From Paralvinella palmiformis (taxonomy: Eukaryota > Annelida > Polychaeta > Terebellida > Alvinellidae): a stretch of 64,000 nucleotides of DNA. The stretch's first letter is position 1, and every line of letters begins with the position of its first letter. This document shows positions 13,311 to 25,008 of the stretch, piece after piece. The stretch lies in contig JAODUP010000449.1 in the NCBI GenBank assembly GCA_025642065.1, positions 363,501-427,500 of the forward strand, written 5' to 3'. The notes under the pieces are model-generated. The model made no database searches, was not told the origin of the DNA, and saw only the letters and a program-made list of their open reading frames with translations. The translations under genes were made by a program, and so were the position numbers.

Positions 13311-14525
13311 GTGTCGTCCAATAGATGAGGTGGATGAGACTTACAAAACATTTAGAAGTCGCGTATTTTGGATGATGATGACTTACAATTGTTTTAGATC
13401 AACAGAGTAACTGAGAAATTAAACATAATGAGATAAATGGATACAGTATTGACAATAATTTATTATTATTAACATTAGATTCAAAGATTAAAACAATTAA
13501 GGTAAGGAAATAGATTCTTCTTCGTTTCGTTCGCTTGTGCCTACACGTCGAGCCCACCCTGTAGTGACTATAGTAATGATGCAGTTCTTTGTAGATCACT
13601 TCTTGGGTCAAACAACTTATTCTGGAGAGTTGTTGTGGTTGTCTAGGTCGATGAGTTGAACTTGGAATCTTGAGCTCCAGAAGAAATGATTTCATTGGAC
13701 ACCCGGAATTAGAAACACAAAGTCACTAAAGTTTCGTCCAGATAGTTGACATATGGTCAGCAACGTATGCATATATATATATATATATATATATATGCAC
13801 TGAATTTTTGTGTTTTCATTTAAATAGATTTTGAACTTTATTAATATGTTTCTTGTGAGATAATTGCTCCTCATATCATTCACTTTATATCGTTGACAAC
13901 CAAAAATATATTAATGTCTCTAGTTCTTAGATAAAAACAAAGACCAAGCTGAAAATGTTAGTTATTTCAATAATAGAGTTTTTGAATTGTTACAACAAAG
14001 ACGTCCATTTAATTATAAAACTAAAAATATTACCTAGTAAATACTGACACTCACAGCTGATACTATTCCCACCATTTGACCATTTTTTGTATTCACGAAA
14101 TGTGAAAACCCAGATGATTAATTTGCGAAATTGGACATCAAATTCCTTCAGGCGTCATTTGTTCGGGATTGATACATTTAAAGAATGTGTTTTATGTGCA
14201 TTTCCTTCCCAAACTGACCATCCGCAAACGGAATAATGAATAGCTGGATTATTGCAGCATTTTGTAACATGTGTGCAATTCCTTCCCGACTGAAATGAGA
14301 CCAGATTGTAGTCGTGCGGTTTAAAAGGGAAATGACTATATATACATAAGTGTGTGTATATTTTGTAAATATTGTTTATTTATTTTATTATCTAGTACGG
14401 ATATGTCTTTAACATAAGAATTTGCTTTTGAGATTCTCCTTTTCAAGATCTTAGGTAGAAATTAGTCGGCTGCGGGGGCTGATATTTCTGGTCCGCAATC
14501 GCCCCTCCCCGAATTAAAGAGGATC

Positions 14526-14988
14526 GGGTTTTGAACCTACGAATACGGACATTTATTGTGATGTATGCATTATAATTTTGTGTGTGCAGACAATCTGTAT
14601 TATTCCACTCCTATTATATGCCATGAAATATGTAAAAGTCGTTTTATTCAAGTCCGTAGATCGAGTTTAATTGGGATCAAACGCCAGAGATAGGCCGGGG
14701 GTTGTCGAACAGGCTAAATATGATAATAGTTAAGCTTAATGTCCCGCCAAAAAACCCCGCTTTAACAACTATTTTAAATGTGTTCCTTATACTTACCGGT
14801 GAAAATACATCCCGTTTGTATTGCTTCCACGCCCACGGCTTATGCAACCATCGAAACAACAATAATTCACCACATTTATAAACCTGATTTTTCCAGTCTG
14901 TGTTCTTTTTTTCGACGACCAGAAGTTGGGACCTGTTTGCCATCAAATCGGCGGCCGTGTTCGGTCTAGTTTTCTTTCAGGTCAATGG
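14526..14988 (-). mobile_element. THAP-exon repeat module, left copy
   Basis: About 460 bp is an inverted copy of 18166-18632. On the minus strand, 14873-14797 reads as a 77-nt THAP-domain first exon (NYCCFDGCISRG...FHR) followed by a GTAAGT donor. The expected start codon is GTG instead of ATG, so this copy looks dead. The outer end (near 14960-14988) matches the 18.17-kb copy (motif ctagaccgaacacgg then caggtcaatg on opposite strands). THAP domains are zinc-binding DNA-binding modules of P-element- and Kolobok-type transposases and of host factors. I infer a non-autonomous element carrying only the 5' exon of such a gene. No downstream THAP exon was found beside it. Confidence 0.6.
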
Positions 14989-14999
14989 TCCCGCCTCAG

Positions 15000-17820
15000 T
15001 GACCCTAATAGACCTTGCCAATTAAGCTAGTGACATCTGGCGGCAGGATTTAGAACTATTACAATCGGGTCGTGTTAATCGCAGTCTGGATCCCCGTTCC
15101 TTTTCAGCGTGTACGCGCGATTTGTTTGTATAATTTAACGATCATTGCCGGTGATAATACTCCACGATTCCAACAGTCAGTAAAGGAAAATGAAAGTTAA
15201 GGTGATATTTAGTATATTTATATTCAAAGAAGAAACTAAATAGATTAAATTGGAAGTTCTATGTGGTAGTTCGCAGAACACATTTCCCGTGTACAAGCGG
15301 ATTGCTGTATTCGTAGCGAAAGTTTATATATAGGCGGTGGCTTTCCCATAGTATTTCTTTAATACAGATCTTTGGCCATTTATAATAATATCGAAAATGG
15401 ACATGGCAATCGTAATATTATCATTTTACCAGGACAATTCAACGATATCTTCCGCGATTTGTTTTATTTGTAGTCATTTTATCGACACTCGGATTAGAGA
15501 ACATGTAGTTACGACGCCAGACCAGTCGGTTGTCTAGCGATACAGTTGATATAGATTTATTTAGTTATTTGAACCCCAGAATAAAGCTGAGGTCAGCATC
15601 TGGGTTGTCTAAACGTTTGCCATCGTCTAGCAGCAGACTCGTGGCGCATACGCACGTCAGTGATAATGCGCCGGTATAGGTGGGATAATTCTAATAAACA
15701 AACGGTGCGTGCTATTTGGATCGAAAATACTCAACAAATCGGAGATATAGTGTGTTACACAAAAGCATTGATTGACAGAGCAATAATCCGGCATTGATAT
15801 ATTGCATTTGGGTATTATTTCTCGTGAATTAACGTGAACCATGAGTTGATTTTAAAATGTAAATAAACCCCGTCTGTCGTCATTTCAATTTTCGCTAAAG
15901 AAATATTTACTCTCATTTGTTGACAATAACAACATTTAATAATGGGATATGCTGAATAATAATAAACTAATCTATCACTAGAAGTATTTTCCTATCTGAA
16001 ATCCAATTGTATTACCGAGATGTTCAGAACAAGAATCCTGCCTACATTGAAAACCATGACACTGTAAAAGGGAGGGGGGCGGATTGCCGCCCGGGGCCAT
16101 ATGTAAGGGTGCCCCTACTGGTGTAGTAGAAATACATTTGGGAGCGAAGCGAGTCAGCTACGGCGTTTCGTCTGGGTCTCGCTGAAGGGCCCTAGAATAG
16201 AAGCCAGAGGGGTGTCGTTGTTTGGTAAGACATTATTAACTTTCCTGAGCTTAAAGGTAACGGGAAAACAAAAAATTATTTTATTCCCTATCAGATGCAC
16301 TACAATTCTAACCACCAGCTATCATATTTCCATTAAAATGATCCCCAAATTCTTAATTTCCAAACTTTCACGAGCCATTGCTAGTGATTACTACACTTGT
16401 TAGGAGTTATTGTGTGACGTCATCTTTGCCAAACATGACGTAGTGCCACAGCTTGTTTACAAGGGTTCTGACCAGTTGGCAGACAAAATGTCAGATTCCG
16501 ACGAAGGTTTTGACATTCTCAGAGTTATCAAGCCCTACATCTTTGAACCACTAGCAAAAAGGTCACAGACAGTATTAATTGTGAGGAATTAGCTGCAGCA
16601 AGTCCATACGTGGACCCAGAGCAGCCACCCGTGCCGCTGACACCCGGCCCAGGTCAACAACAAGAGTTGTATTGGCGTGTATTTGTTAGTGTTGGTATAA
16701 GTTTAACTAATAAGTCAACACACTGGGCCTGAATGCGAGTATTTCCATCTTCCTTTTGCATAACTTTATTTAAAATAAAGTGATATTTGTCTGTACACGG
16801 GAGCCCGGAGGATGTATGAGGCTCTCACATATGTGGCCTATAGTAGTCTATACAGAGATGTGCCGACCCTCAGTGTGTCTTTTTAGCCATTTTTGTATAT
16901 TTTCGGGGGGTTGTTGTTGTTTCAGCCGGGTTTTGACGACACACTTCGGATATAATCAGTTAATCATTGGTATTTGATGTATTTTTCTTTGCACAATTGT
17001 ATGCGAAACAACACACCATTTTATATGTTTAATAAAGACAATATGGAACACGTAGCATAGGTTAAGCAAGGCCACTTGGAGTGTTTGCGGTCTTTTGTTT
17101 GGGAAAGATGACGTCACATCCCGAAGATTCTCGATTAAAGTTTCGGCCATATTTCTAGGAAAAAGTAAACTATATCTATGATTGAAATTGATTTTAATAT
17201 ATAACACTAACATTTTGACTATTTTGGGAAACCTTTTTTCCTGTGACCTTTAACTATCATCAAAATACCTACTCACTGAACAGTCAACACTCAGGTGATA
17301 AATTATGAAAAACTAATTATTTAAACGAATTTTTCAGCTCGAAATTGCCGCTCCTGTAAAGGGGCCGCCTTCATTCACCCCCCCCCCCCCTGCTCAGCCA
17401 CTGAATCAAGTAGTCTACCTGCTACAAGATATCTTTGTTGAGAATGCTGGCCTTAAATTTACATCCAGCCCGCACCAAAAATTATTCGGCGGCCAGCAAC
17501 CGCACCGCAAAAATATGTAGTAGACCCACAACCGCAAGATTTGTCGTTATTCTGGTCAGCCACGCGTAGAGGTATACTAGAAATACTAACACATCAAATG
17601 TATCGCATAATGCATGGAAGTCTTTTTGTTGGTTCAAACAGTAACAGCATACGCAGCTTTATTAAGTAGCGCCATGTACTACAAGTAAAATGGTAAAATA
17701 AACCATCGGGGCCAAATCCACAAGTTCCCGTTCGGAGAAGGGTCTATCCCACGTCAAGTACAACTGTCGGTTAAGTACATCAATCCCCAACAATTTGTAT
17801 CCATTATAACTTCCAAGTTT
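15000..17820. other. Region between the two THAP modules
   Basis: Apart from the degraded frame at 16488-16732, no gene is seen. A C-run sits near 17380. A minus-strand frame (about 17865-17665, reading GWKLGSYNGYKLLGIDVLNR) was seen but has no known family. The region may be the remains of a composite transposon. Confidence 0.4.
16488..16732 (+). pseudogene. Degraded ORF, possibly from a transposon-associated P2X7-C-terminal-like gene
   Basis: A frame from ATG 16488 reads MSDSDEGFDILRVIKPYIFE and stops at 16592. An overlapping frame from about 16562 continues with CEELAAASPYVDPEQPPVPL to 16732. An acidic/serine N-terminus followed by a PYxFEPL motif resembles uncharacterised invertebrate proteins annotated as P2X purinoceptor 7-like. 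That resemblance is from memory and weak. The frameshift and lack of continuation suggest a relic. It sits between the two THAP modules. Confidence 0.3.
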
Positions 17821-17834
17821 CCATCCCGTTCCCT

Positions 17835-18067
17835 GCATACGGCGCCTCCGTGGTCTAGCGGTAGCGTGCTCGACCACAGATCACTACCACCGGTGTTCGA
17901 ATATCGGCGTGGACATATCTGAAGGTTGTTTCGTCCTTGACTTCGCCTCATTACCTTTGGAGGTCGCTCGGCCCATTTAGCCTACCTTGTGCATGAAAGA
18001 GGCCGTAAAACAGCAATCATCATCATCATCATCATCATCATCTGAAGGGTATATTATCGGGACCCAA
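17835..18067 (+). mobile_element. tRNA-derived SINE family A, full-length copy with target-site duplication
   Basis: The head reads cctccgtggtctagcggtag (A-box-like), with a B-box-like gtgttcgaatatcgg about 40 bp on. The conserved body follows (ggaggtcgctcggcccattt, agcctacc, gtgca, ggccgtaaaaca), then (ATC)n and a short unique tail ctgaagggtatattatcggg. The 14-bp direct repeat ccatcccgttccct flanks it at 17821-17834 and 18068-18081, so insertion by target-primed reverse transcription is supported directly. It is not a functional tRNA. Confidence 0.85.
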
Positions 18068-18165
18068 CCATCCCGTTCCCTTCGTTCTACTGTACTACCT
18101 AAGAGATGACCTAAACGCCGATGACGCTAACTGACCTAAACGAATGCGACTTTTGTGTATCATGG

Positions 18166-18765
18166 TCATTGACCTGAGAGAAAACTAGACCGAACACGGC
18201 TGCCGATTTGATGGCAAACAGGTCCCAACTCGCGGTCGTGGAAAAAAGGAACGCAGACCGCAAAATCGGGTTTATAAACATGGTGAATTATTGTTGTGCT
18301 GTTGATTGCATAAGCCGTGGGAGTAAAAATAATACAAAAGGAATATCTTCTCATCGGTAAGTATAAGAAACACATTTTCAAATAACTGTTAAAACGTAAT
18401 TTTTTGGCGGGAAATTAAGCTTAACTATTATTATATTTAGCCTATTCGAGAACCCCCCTTCTGTCTGCGGCGTTTGAACCCCACTAAACTAGATCTACGG
18501 ACTTACACAAAACGACATTTACATATTTCATGGCATATAATAGGACAGGAATAATACAGATTGGCTGCACACACAAAATTATAATGCACACATCACAATA
18601 AATGTCCGTATTCATAGGTTCAAAACTGGAAGCGCTGCCGTTTCTACGATGGTTTTTTTTGGCCACTACCGGAAGTCAGCGCTGTTTGGTCATGGCGGCC
18701 TATTCAAACACCACTGACTGCTCGGTCTAGTTTTTCTTTCAGGTCAATGATCATGGTCATTGACC
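18166..18765 (+). mobile_element. THAP-exon repeat module, right copy
   Basis: On the plus strand, 18280-18356 reads as a THAP first exon: ATG, NYCCAVDCISRGSK...SSHR, then a GTAAGT donor. It is 77 nt long, identical in length to the left copy. The segment is bounded by imperfect inverted ends: cattgacctgagagaaaac near 18166 and its inverse near 18725-18755 (ctttcaggtcaatgatcat). Two further inverted aggtcaatga/tcattgacct pairs sit at 18741-18796. No THAP exon 2 was found downstream, so a full protein is unlikely from here. The segment is AT-poor relative to its surroundings. It could alternatively be a real alternative 5' exon of a more distant gene. Confidence 0.6.
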
Positions 18766-18799
18766 TAAATATAAAATATATTTAGGTCAATGATAATGG

Positions 18800-19416
18800 T
18801 GTACACTGAGAGCCAGGAGCCGAGTATATATGTAAATCTATGTAACTGAGTTGGTGCTTAAATTTCGCTCACAACTTTACATGAGAGATATGTCGGGGAA
18901 TCCAGCCATATAAGTCAATGTGTGACTAGGGCTAAGGCTAAATGCGCTCGTACTTTTAGACTTTTGACGGATGTAAGCAAAGCGGAGGGGATTCTGGGAT
19001 TTTCCCGCGTGTAATAATATTTCTGGTTAATTGGTTCCGAGTCAGAACCAACTTCTGAACTACTCACACACCAACTGATGGTGCATGGTGCTGATGACGG
19101 TGGATGGCTTTGGCGGCCTCTTCGGGTTAATTGAGTTCTTAATTTACTTTATATCTGGGACATGTGGTCAAGTGGCGACTCTGAAGCGAAATAAAATGAT
19201 TGGATGAAACATCCGACAGGCACCGGTTACTATGGATAGCAAAGGAGCAGTGCGCGTATCTCTGGGGTCGCTTTCGATACAGCTAAACAAAGATCTGGCA
19301 AGACTTGTCCAGGAAACGGTGCTGCTCTGTGACCCACAGGATCTTATTTGTAGCACGATTGTGGATGGGACCGTTTCTTTGGTACAACGAACCTGGGAGA
19401 TTGTCCTATATGTGCC
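18800..19416. other. Gene-free stretch with one interrupted frame
   Basis: The plus-strand frame at 19232 reads MDSKGAVRVSLGSLSIQLNK and continues until a SINE insertion at 19428. After removal of the SINE the frame does not extend to a recognisable protein. Probably repeat-derived. Confidence 0.35.
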
Positions 19417-19427
19417 ACGTCTGTGGA

Positions 19428-19622
19428 TGATGATGATGATGATTGATGTTTTACGGCCAATTTTGTGCACATGGTAGGCTAAATGGGCCGAGCGACCTCA
19501 GAAAGTAATGAAGCGAAGTCAAAGAAGAAACACCCTTCAGATATGCCCACGCCGAGATTCGAACTCAGGTGGTAGTGAGTTGTGATCCCAAAACGCTACC
19601 GTTAGACCACGGAGCTGTTGCT
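19428..19622 (-). mobile_element. SINE family A, full-length copy with target-site duplication
   Basis: An inverted copy of the 17.8-kb SINE: (TGA)n first, then ttttacggcc, gtgcacatggtaggctaaat, gggccgagcgacctc, and a head ending accacggag. The 11-bp repeat acgtctgtgga occurs at 19417-19427 and 19623-19633. The insertion interrupts a plus-strand frame that starts at 19232. Confidence 0.85.
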
Positions 19623-20004
19623 ACGTCTGTGGAAACCCAGCAGTCTGGAACATTATTTATTTAGTTGAATATATTTATACTGGGTGAGCATTTACACCGA
19701 GGTATTCTCACACAGTGCCCAGGTAAAAAACTAAAATCACACATAGATTGTATTAAGATTAATAAAATAGTTAATAACTGGCTAGTCACATATATCATAT
19801 TGCTATTAGAAACCGTAATAATTAATTAGTGAAACCTTTACGACAAGTTATAACATACACATCATACATATGATAGATATATAATTTAAATAATACCATT
19901 ACTAGTAGAAAATAACAACTTTGGGAATAATATACATAAAATGGCGACATTTAGACTAATCACATATATTATAATTATGTAGTACTAATGTAAAAATACG
20001 ACTA

Positions 20005-20061
<57 letters not shown>
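20005..20061. repeat. (AC)n(AT)n compound microsatellite
   Basis: Alternating AC then AT over about 57 bp in the region between the SINE at 19.4 kb and the LINE fragment at 20.3 kb. A second AT-rich tract is at 20887-20954. Confidence 0.95.
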
Positions 20062-20066
<5 letters not shown>

Positions 20067-20324
20067 TAATTGTGACTGTAAAATTATTAAATAATATGAC
20101 TTTTTAAACTGATTTTGTACTATTTGACCGGTACACTGAAATGACCTACGATAAACTTCAACCCTTGGCCTATGGACACAGAAAAGATTATTATTCGTGG
20201 TATGTCTTGTAACATGAATTAATATCCCTGCCGTAGGATAACATATCTGACATATATGTAGGAAATGAACCATTCAAACATATCTATACATTGATACCAT
20301 TAAAATAATCACGTCTTTGGGAGA

Positions 20325-20743
20325 CACTAGGGATATCAAATTTAGATAGAATGTCACTTGGGCTTGTATTCCAACTATAATCTCCTCATAATAAGTCTAA
20401 AAATCTTATTTTGAAGTCTCTCAACTCTTTTGGATTTGCCATTTATTGGCGTATTGCCAGATAATAATACATTAGTCAATGTAGGTTGAATTATTGTTTT
20501 ATAAATGGTGATCATGTCATTAATGGGGACTATTCCCCGAAGTTTGCGTAATATTTAAAGACCAAGTCCTAATTTACGACATACATTTGATACGTGTTTA
20601 TCCCACGAGAGATCATTTGCGACATATACACCAAGATATTTCACATCATTATCAACATTGATAGAATCATCATTAATGGTTATATTAATATCACGAACAT
20701 TATGACAAGTTGATAGACCCTGTGTCTTGGTTAATCTAACCAT
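20325..20743 (-). mobile_element. Non-LTR retrotransposon fragment (reverse transcriptase C-terminal part)
   Basis: The minus strand reads MVRLTKTQGLS...KYLGVYVANDLSWDKHVSNV...CRKLG, and after one stop IVPINDMITIYKTIIQP... and SKRVERLQNKIFRL. LGVxxDxxLSWxxHxxxxxxK followed by a LQN...R block is the well-known region downstream of the catalytic core of Jockey/CR1-type LINE polymerases. Stops and the lack of upstream polymerase show a 5'-truncated, inactive copy. Confidence 0.75.
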
Positions 20744-20886
20744 TTAATATGTTTTTGAGGCATCCCAGTGCCCGGTTTACTTCTATGCCTACACCTTCCC
20801 TGCTTTGATCTTTACCAGACACAGTATATTTATAGTCAAGAGTAAGTCACTGGCATGCTCGTCTTCCTGAAAACATAAATAAAAGA

Positions 20887-20960
<74 letters not shown>

Positions 20961-21118
20961 CATTTAAATGGCCACGACAATGACTTTAATTCCTGGTGTT
21001 CTTTATCCATTTTCCTTCTTGCCCCAGTTCAGTTGTAGTGACTTCTGCCTGTTTTCGCGAGATTAAGACTAAAAATGGCTCAAATAAAATTGTATTATGG
21101 TATTTAGTTTGAGTTAAC

Positions 21119-21433
21119 ATATATATGTGTGTGTGCGTGCGCTTGTGTGCGCGCGTGCGCGCGCGTGTGTGTGTTGACTCGGGGTTGAATTGTCAAGGCG
21201 GCTTCGGCGCTGGTCACCCCTGGAACAAATGACCGAGGGGTGAATCCTCAGAGAGATTTATCTCAAAAACACCAACACCAGTCACTGATATGAGCCGGAT
21301 TCAAACCCACAACATGGAAGTTTGCAACGCAATGCTCTAATCACTGTACCATCCAAATGTTAAATAACTATAGTGATATCATATGACCGAATTAATAATT
21401 CGCAAAAATTTTAAATTATTCATTTCTTCTTAA

Positions 21434-21468
<35 letters not shown>

Positions 21469-21504
21469 TACAGACACACAGAGAGAGAGAGAGAGAGAGA
21501 GAGG
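21119..21504. repeat. GT/GC and CA/GA alternating tracts upstream of RPL12
   Basis: gtgtgtgcgtgcgc-type purine-pyrimidine alternation at 21127-21175, and (CA)n(GA)n at 21440-21504. The GC/GT tract has Z-DNA-forming composition. A family C SINE fragment lies between them. Confidence 0.85.
21285..21357 (-). mobile_element. SINE family C fragment upstream of RPL12
   Basis: Inverted: tgatatgagccggattcaaa, then caatgctctaatcactgtac. This is the B-box to A-box span of family C on the minus strand. Confidence 0.5.
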
Positions 21505-21801
21505 AGGGGGAATAACAAATATATGAATATCCACATTTTGCTTCTGGAAACAATAAGAGCTTTGTCTATAAATTAACTATATAATCATATAATTACTTGT
21601 TTTGCCACTTTAGTGTGAGACTGAACGTATGGAGATAAACAAATATTTCGCCAGTAGAGGGCAGCACATTACAGCGGGTCTTCCTTTCCTCGCTCATTTG
21701 TTATAGCGAAGTGGTGCAACTTTTATGGTCGTCCCGAATCTGGGTTCATCCATCACCACAACGCCTTAAAATATCTGTCATTGTAATAGAAAAGACCAAA
21801 G

Positions 21802-24800
21802 ATGCCACCTAAATTTGATCCAAACGAAGTTAAAGTCGGTAAGTGTGAGAGAAGCCGATGACACAAGGTTAAATTGGTGACATTACTCTACCTTTATTAT
21901 CGCCCAACAACATGGGTGCCCATTTGTGACGGTTATGTTCGGCGTTTAATTTGTAGCGACGATATTCATTTAAAGTATTTGTAATTAGAGATATTGTGTC
22001 AAAGATAAAGATCTAATCATTATTTGAAACGGTTACGAACGTTATGTTGCAGTTTGTTTAAGAGCCGTTGGTGGAGAAGTTGGTGCCACATCATCATTAG
22101 CTCCAAAGATTGGCCCTCTTGGTCTGGTATGTAGACTGGTCTAGTCTATATCTAGGATAGTATTTAGGGTGTATGCTAGATCTACTAGATGGGTATTTTA
22201 TCTTTCACTGTGCCTCCTTACAATCATTTCTTCAGTGATAACGTCGTACCTTTCGCCTCCTATGACCTATCACTGTACGATCATCATCATGATGTAGACT
22301 CTATCAGGAACTCGCGGTACACACAAATTTGGCATTTTCAGAAAAAATAAAATTTGGTAGATTGATAAAGAAAATTATACAAACATAAAGGTAACATGCA
22401 AAGAAAGTTGTACACATTTTAATCAGATAAATCTCTGCTCATGAATTTATGTCACCAATCACTAATTATTAGCATTGCGGTAATTGTGACTGTCATAATG
22501 ATAATGATAAAACCCGGGAGACTAATTCAAAAGTTAATGTCAATAACGTTTTTTTTTGTCTTCAAGTAAAAACTTCTTAATCTCCTCACAAGTGGACAAG
22601 GAATTTATTACTAAAAATATCAACGCCACATTTTTGCACAGAACTTCAAATTATTCAAAAGTTGTTCTTTGGAAGGAAAAAACCCTGAAATATATGTCGG
22701 TGACATTATTTTTTTTGCCAGATAGTTATTTATGGGTGTAATGAGCATCCGAAAATATGCCCTACATACGTTTCAAGGTCAAATTTCAATAGATAATGAA
22801 TCGGACAATAAAGTTGTTTATTTACAAAAATGTCAACATGTGATTACATTAAAGAAACGAAAGAGGCAGCCAAAAAAATCTAAGAAAGGGAGTACCCCTC
22901 TTTGTGCCTTTCCAGGCAGCGGCCACAGTCGGCCATTAGTTATTTTGTCACGTTCGGTCATGACGTTTATGAAAGTGCCTACATAAATGTTGCCATATAT
23001 TGATATAACAACAGCAAAAAGTTTCTATCAGCATTGAATCAGTTTATGAATTAAAATTAATTCACACACCTGAATTTACAGGTTATAATTTGTATGTTTA
23101 TATTGCTATAGATGCAACTAGCCACTGGTTGATCAGTTTTATGTGTGTATATGTTTGTTTCATAAAATGTGGTGATTTTGGACAACTGGCTGCAGGTTTT
23201 GAGGGTCAAGTGACCGTCAGTTTTGTTTTAAATACATCGGTTATCATACGAAGTGGTTACGTATCCGAGCATCGCAACCTTATACCTCTGCGTTATAGGT
23301 CCGAGCACTCAATGCGCATGCACCAATTATTCCTTGTTGTCTATTACTTCCGCTCTAATATGGCGGGCGAACAAGTAGTAATTACATTTGGGTTGAAAGT
23401 AGAAGATAGTTTTGAAGGGGTACAAATGATTTACAAATAATTGGATTTTCCACATGTTGTAGAAAACCTGGAAAATAACAAATTCATTTTCCAGGAAAAA
23501 ATCCACTTGGAACAAAAACCGTGGCTAAAGTATACCTGTAGAAAATAACATTTCCTTTGCTGTGGGAACCATGATATGCTGCATTTCTTATAAATGTCAG
23601 GCTTTCTTTTTAATCTGATGAGAGATGAAAAACTAAAAACAATCATGAAATGGCTCAGATTTATAATAACATTGATGAGCATAGTTCCAATGCTGAATGC
23701 TTGGATCTTTATCACAAACACAATGTTTGGCTTGTGTCACAGCATCGAAAACACCCAAACTTGGCGCACGTGCATAGAGTGCTCGGACTTTTATCATCAG
23801 GGAACTCGGATACATAACAACAGCCATTATTATAACATAATTTTTATGTTATGTAATTCACACATGTATATCTATATCAAAACTGAATTTTTGTTATGCA
23901 TTTTTCTGAGGAGGGGGTGCTTTCGGTGAACCCCCACCAAAATATTTGTAGGTTTTTCTCGTTTTCCATCGTCATCCCTAATGTATACATTACCATCTGA
24001 TTTTTATGTATTACGATAATGGTAATATGGCTTGTGCATTCATCTAAATACAGTCTCCCAGAAAGGTAGGAGATGACATTGCCAAGGCTACCCAGGACTG
24101 GAAGGGCTTGAGAATCACGGTTCAGTTGACGATCCAGAACCGACAGGCAAAAGTATCTGTTGTGCCGACAGCATCAGCACTTGTCATAAAGGCCTTGAAG
24201 GAGGCACCTCGTGACAGGAAGAAGTTCAAGCACGTCAAACACAGTGGAAACGTTACCATGGAGGAGATATACAACATCGCACGTACCATGAAGGCAAGGA
24301 GTATGGCACGAACCTTCAGTGGTACCGTGAAAGAGATCCTGGGTTAGTAAAATATTGGGTCGGGTCTAGTTATGGAAATGGATTGGTGCTCCGATGGCAG
24401 AGTGGTTAGTGAAGTGTGATTTAAACCTCCAGGTGAGAGTTCAAATCTGGCTCATACCTGTGTTTGGGCCACACTTTGATAAGACTAAAATTGTGAGGTA
24501 AGCGGGATGTCGGGCATTGTAGCAAAAAATTGATTTAAATTTAAAAAATCTAATTTAAAATAAATTAATAACAAAACTTAGATTTTTTTACAACCCTAGT
24601 TGTGTGGTGTTTACATAGGCGGATTCTCTCTGGTCATATGATTCAGGCATGAGACTCTCACTTGCAAGTTAAGAGAGATGATTGGCAGTTTTATCCTTCA
24701 ATAAGAATATTTATTTAGCATAATTTGATTCATTTGAGTTCTGTTTCTTCTAGGGACAGCTCAATCTGTTGGCTGTACAGTGGATGGTATGCATCCTCAT

Positions 24801-25008
24801 GATGTGGGCGATAAGGTAGATGCTGGAGAGTATGATGTGCCAGATGTAAGCATATATTTTATACAAGTTTGGATTTGGCTAGATTATTTAATTATGAGAA
24901 GCTAGTTTTGTTTGAAGCTGCACGACTTCTTGTGTAGTAGTAGAAAGAACGTTGTCATTTATGACTAATCTTTGTGACATGATGCTTCCTTCATCTTTTC
25001 AGGAGTAA
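21802..25008 (+). CDS. RPL12: 60S ribosomal protein L12 (uL11)
   Basis: Exons 21802-21838, 22053-22126, 24054-24342, 24754-24845 and 25003-25008 join in frame to 498 nt, i.e. 165 aa, the usual length of eukaryotic uL11. It begins [12 protein letters not shown], continues [19 protein letters not shown] (uL11 N-terminal domain) and [20 protein letters not shown], and ends [20 protein letters not shown]. uL11 binds the GTPase-associated region of 28S rRNA at the base of the ribosomal stalk. The last exon codes only Glu plus the stop. A pyrimidine-rich run (tcttcctttcctcgc near 21679-21693) upstream of the ATG could be a 5' TOP-type transcription start; this is inference. A poly(A) signal candidate (aataaa) lies near 25037. 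Intron 2 (22127-24053) holds a MITE-like repeat at 23253-23819; intron 3 holds a SINE-like sequence at about 24387-24480. No intronic snoRNA was recognised. Confidence 0.97.
23253..23819. mobile_element. MITE-like element with long imperfect terminal inverted repeats (RPL12 intron 2)
   Basis: The left end holds acgtatccgagcatcg, gtccgagcactcaatgcgca and tgcaccaa. The right end, read in reverse, holds tatgtatccgagttcc, gtccgagcactctatgcacg and tgcgccaa in the same order. The arms span about 60-70 bp. A related end (tgagtgctcagacctttagc) occurs near 42131-42180 in CPSF3 intron 1. Confidence 0.6.
24387..24500 (+). mobile_element. SINE family C copy in RPL12 intron 3
   Basis: gtgctccgatggcagagtgg (A-box-like) is followed by gagttcaaatctggctcata (B-box-like), then cctgtgtttgggccacactt. 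The same structure recurs at 33660 and inverted at 21290. It lacks the fold of a working tRNA. Confidence 0.5.

Noticed and set aside
17846..17915. Possible tRNA gene (tggtctagcggtag...ttcgaat)
   Set aside because: It is the head of a SINE with target-site duplication; the acceptor stem does not pair well.
18741..18796. AGGTCA inverted pairs as nuclear-receptor response elements
   Set aside because: They coincide with the inverted ends of a repeat module; the regulatory reading is not supported by context.
22732..22986. 84-aa lysine-rich frame in RPL12 intron 2
   Set aside because: No family resemblance, no splice context and low-complexity Lys/Arg; likely chance.
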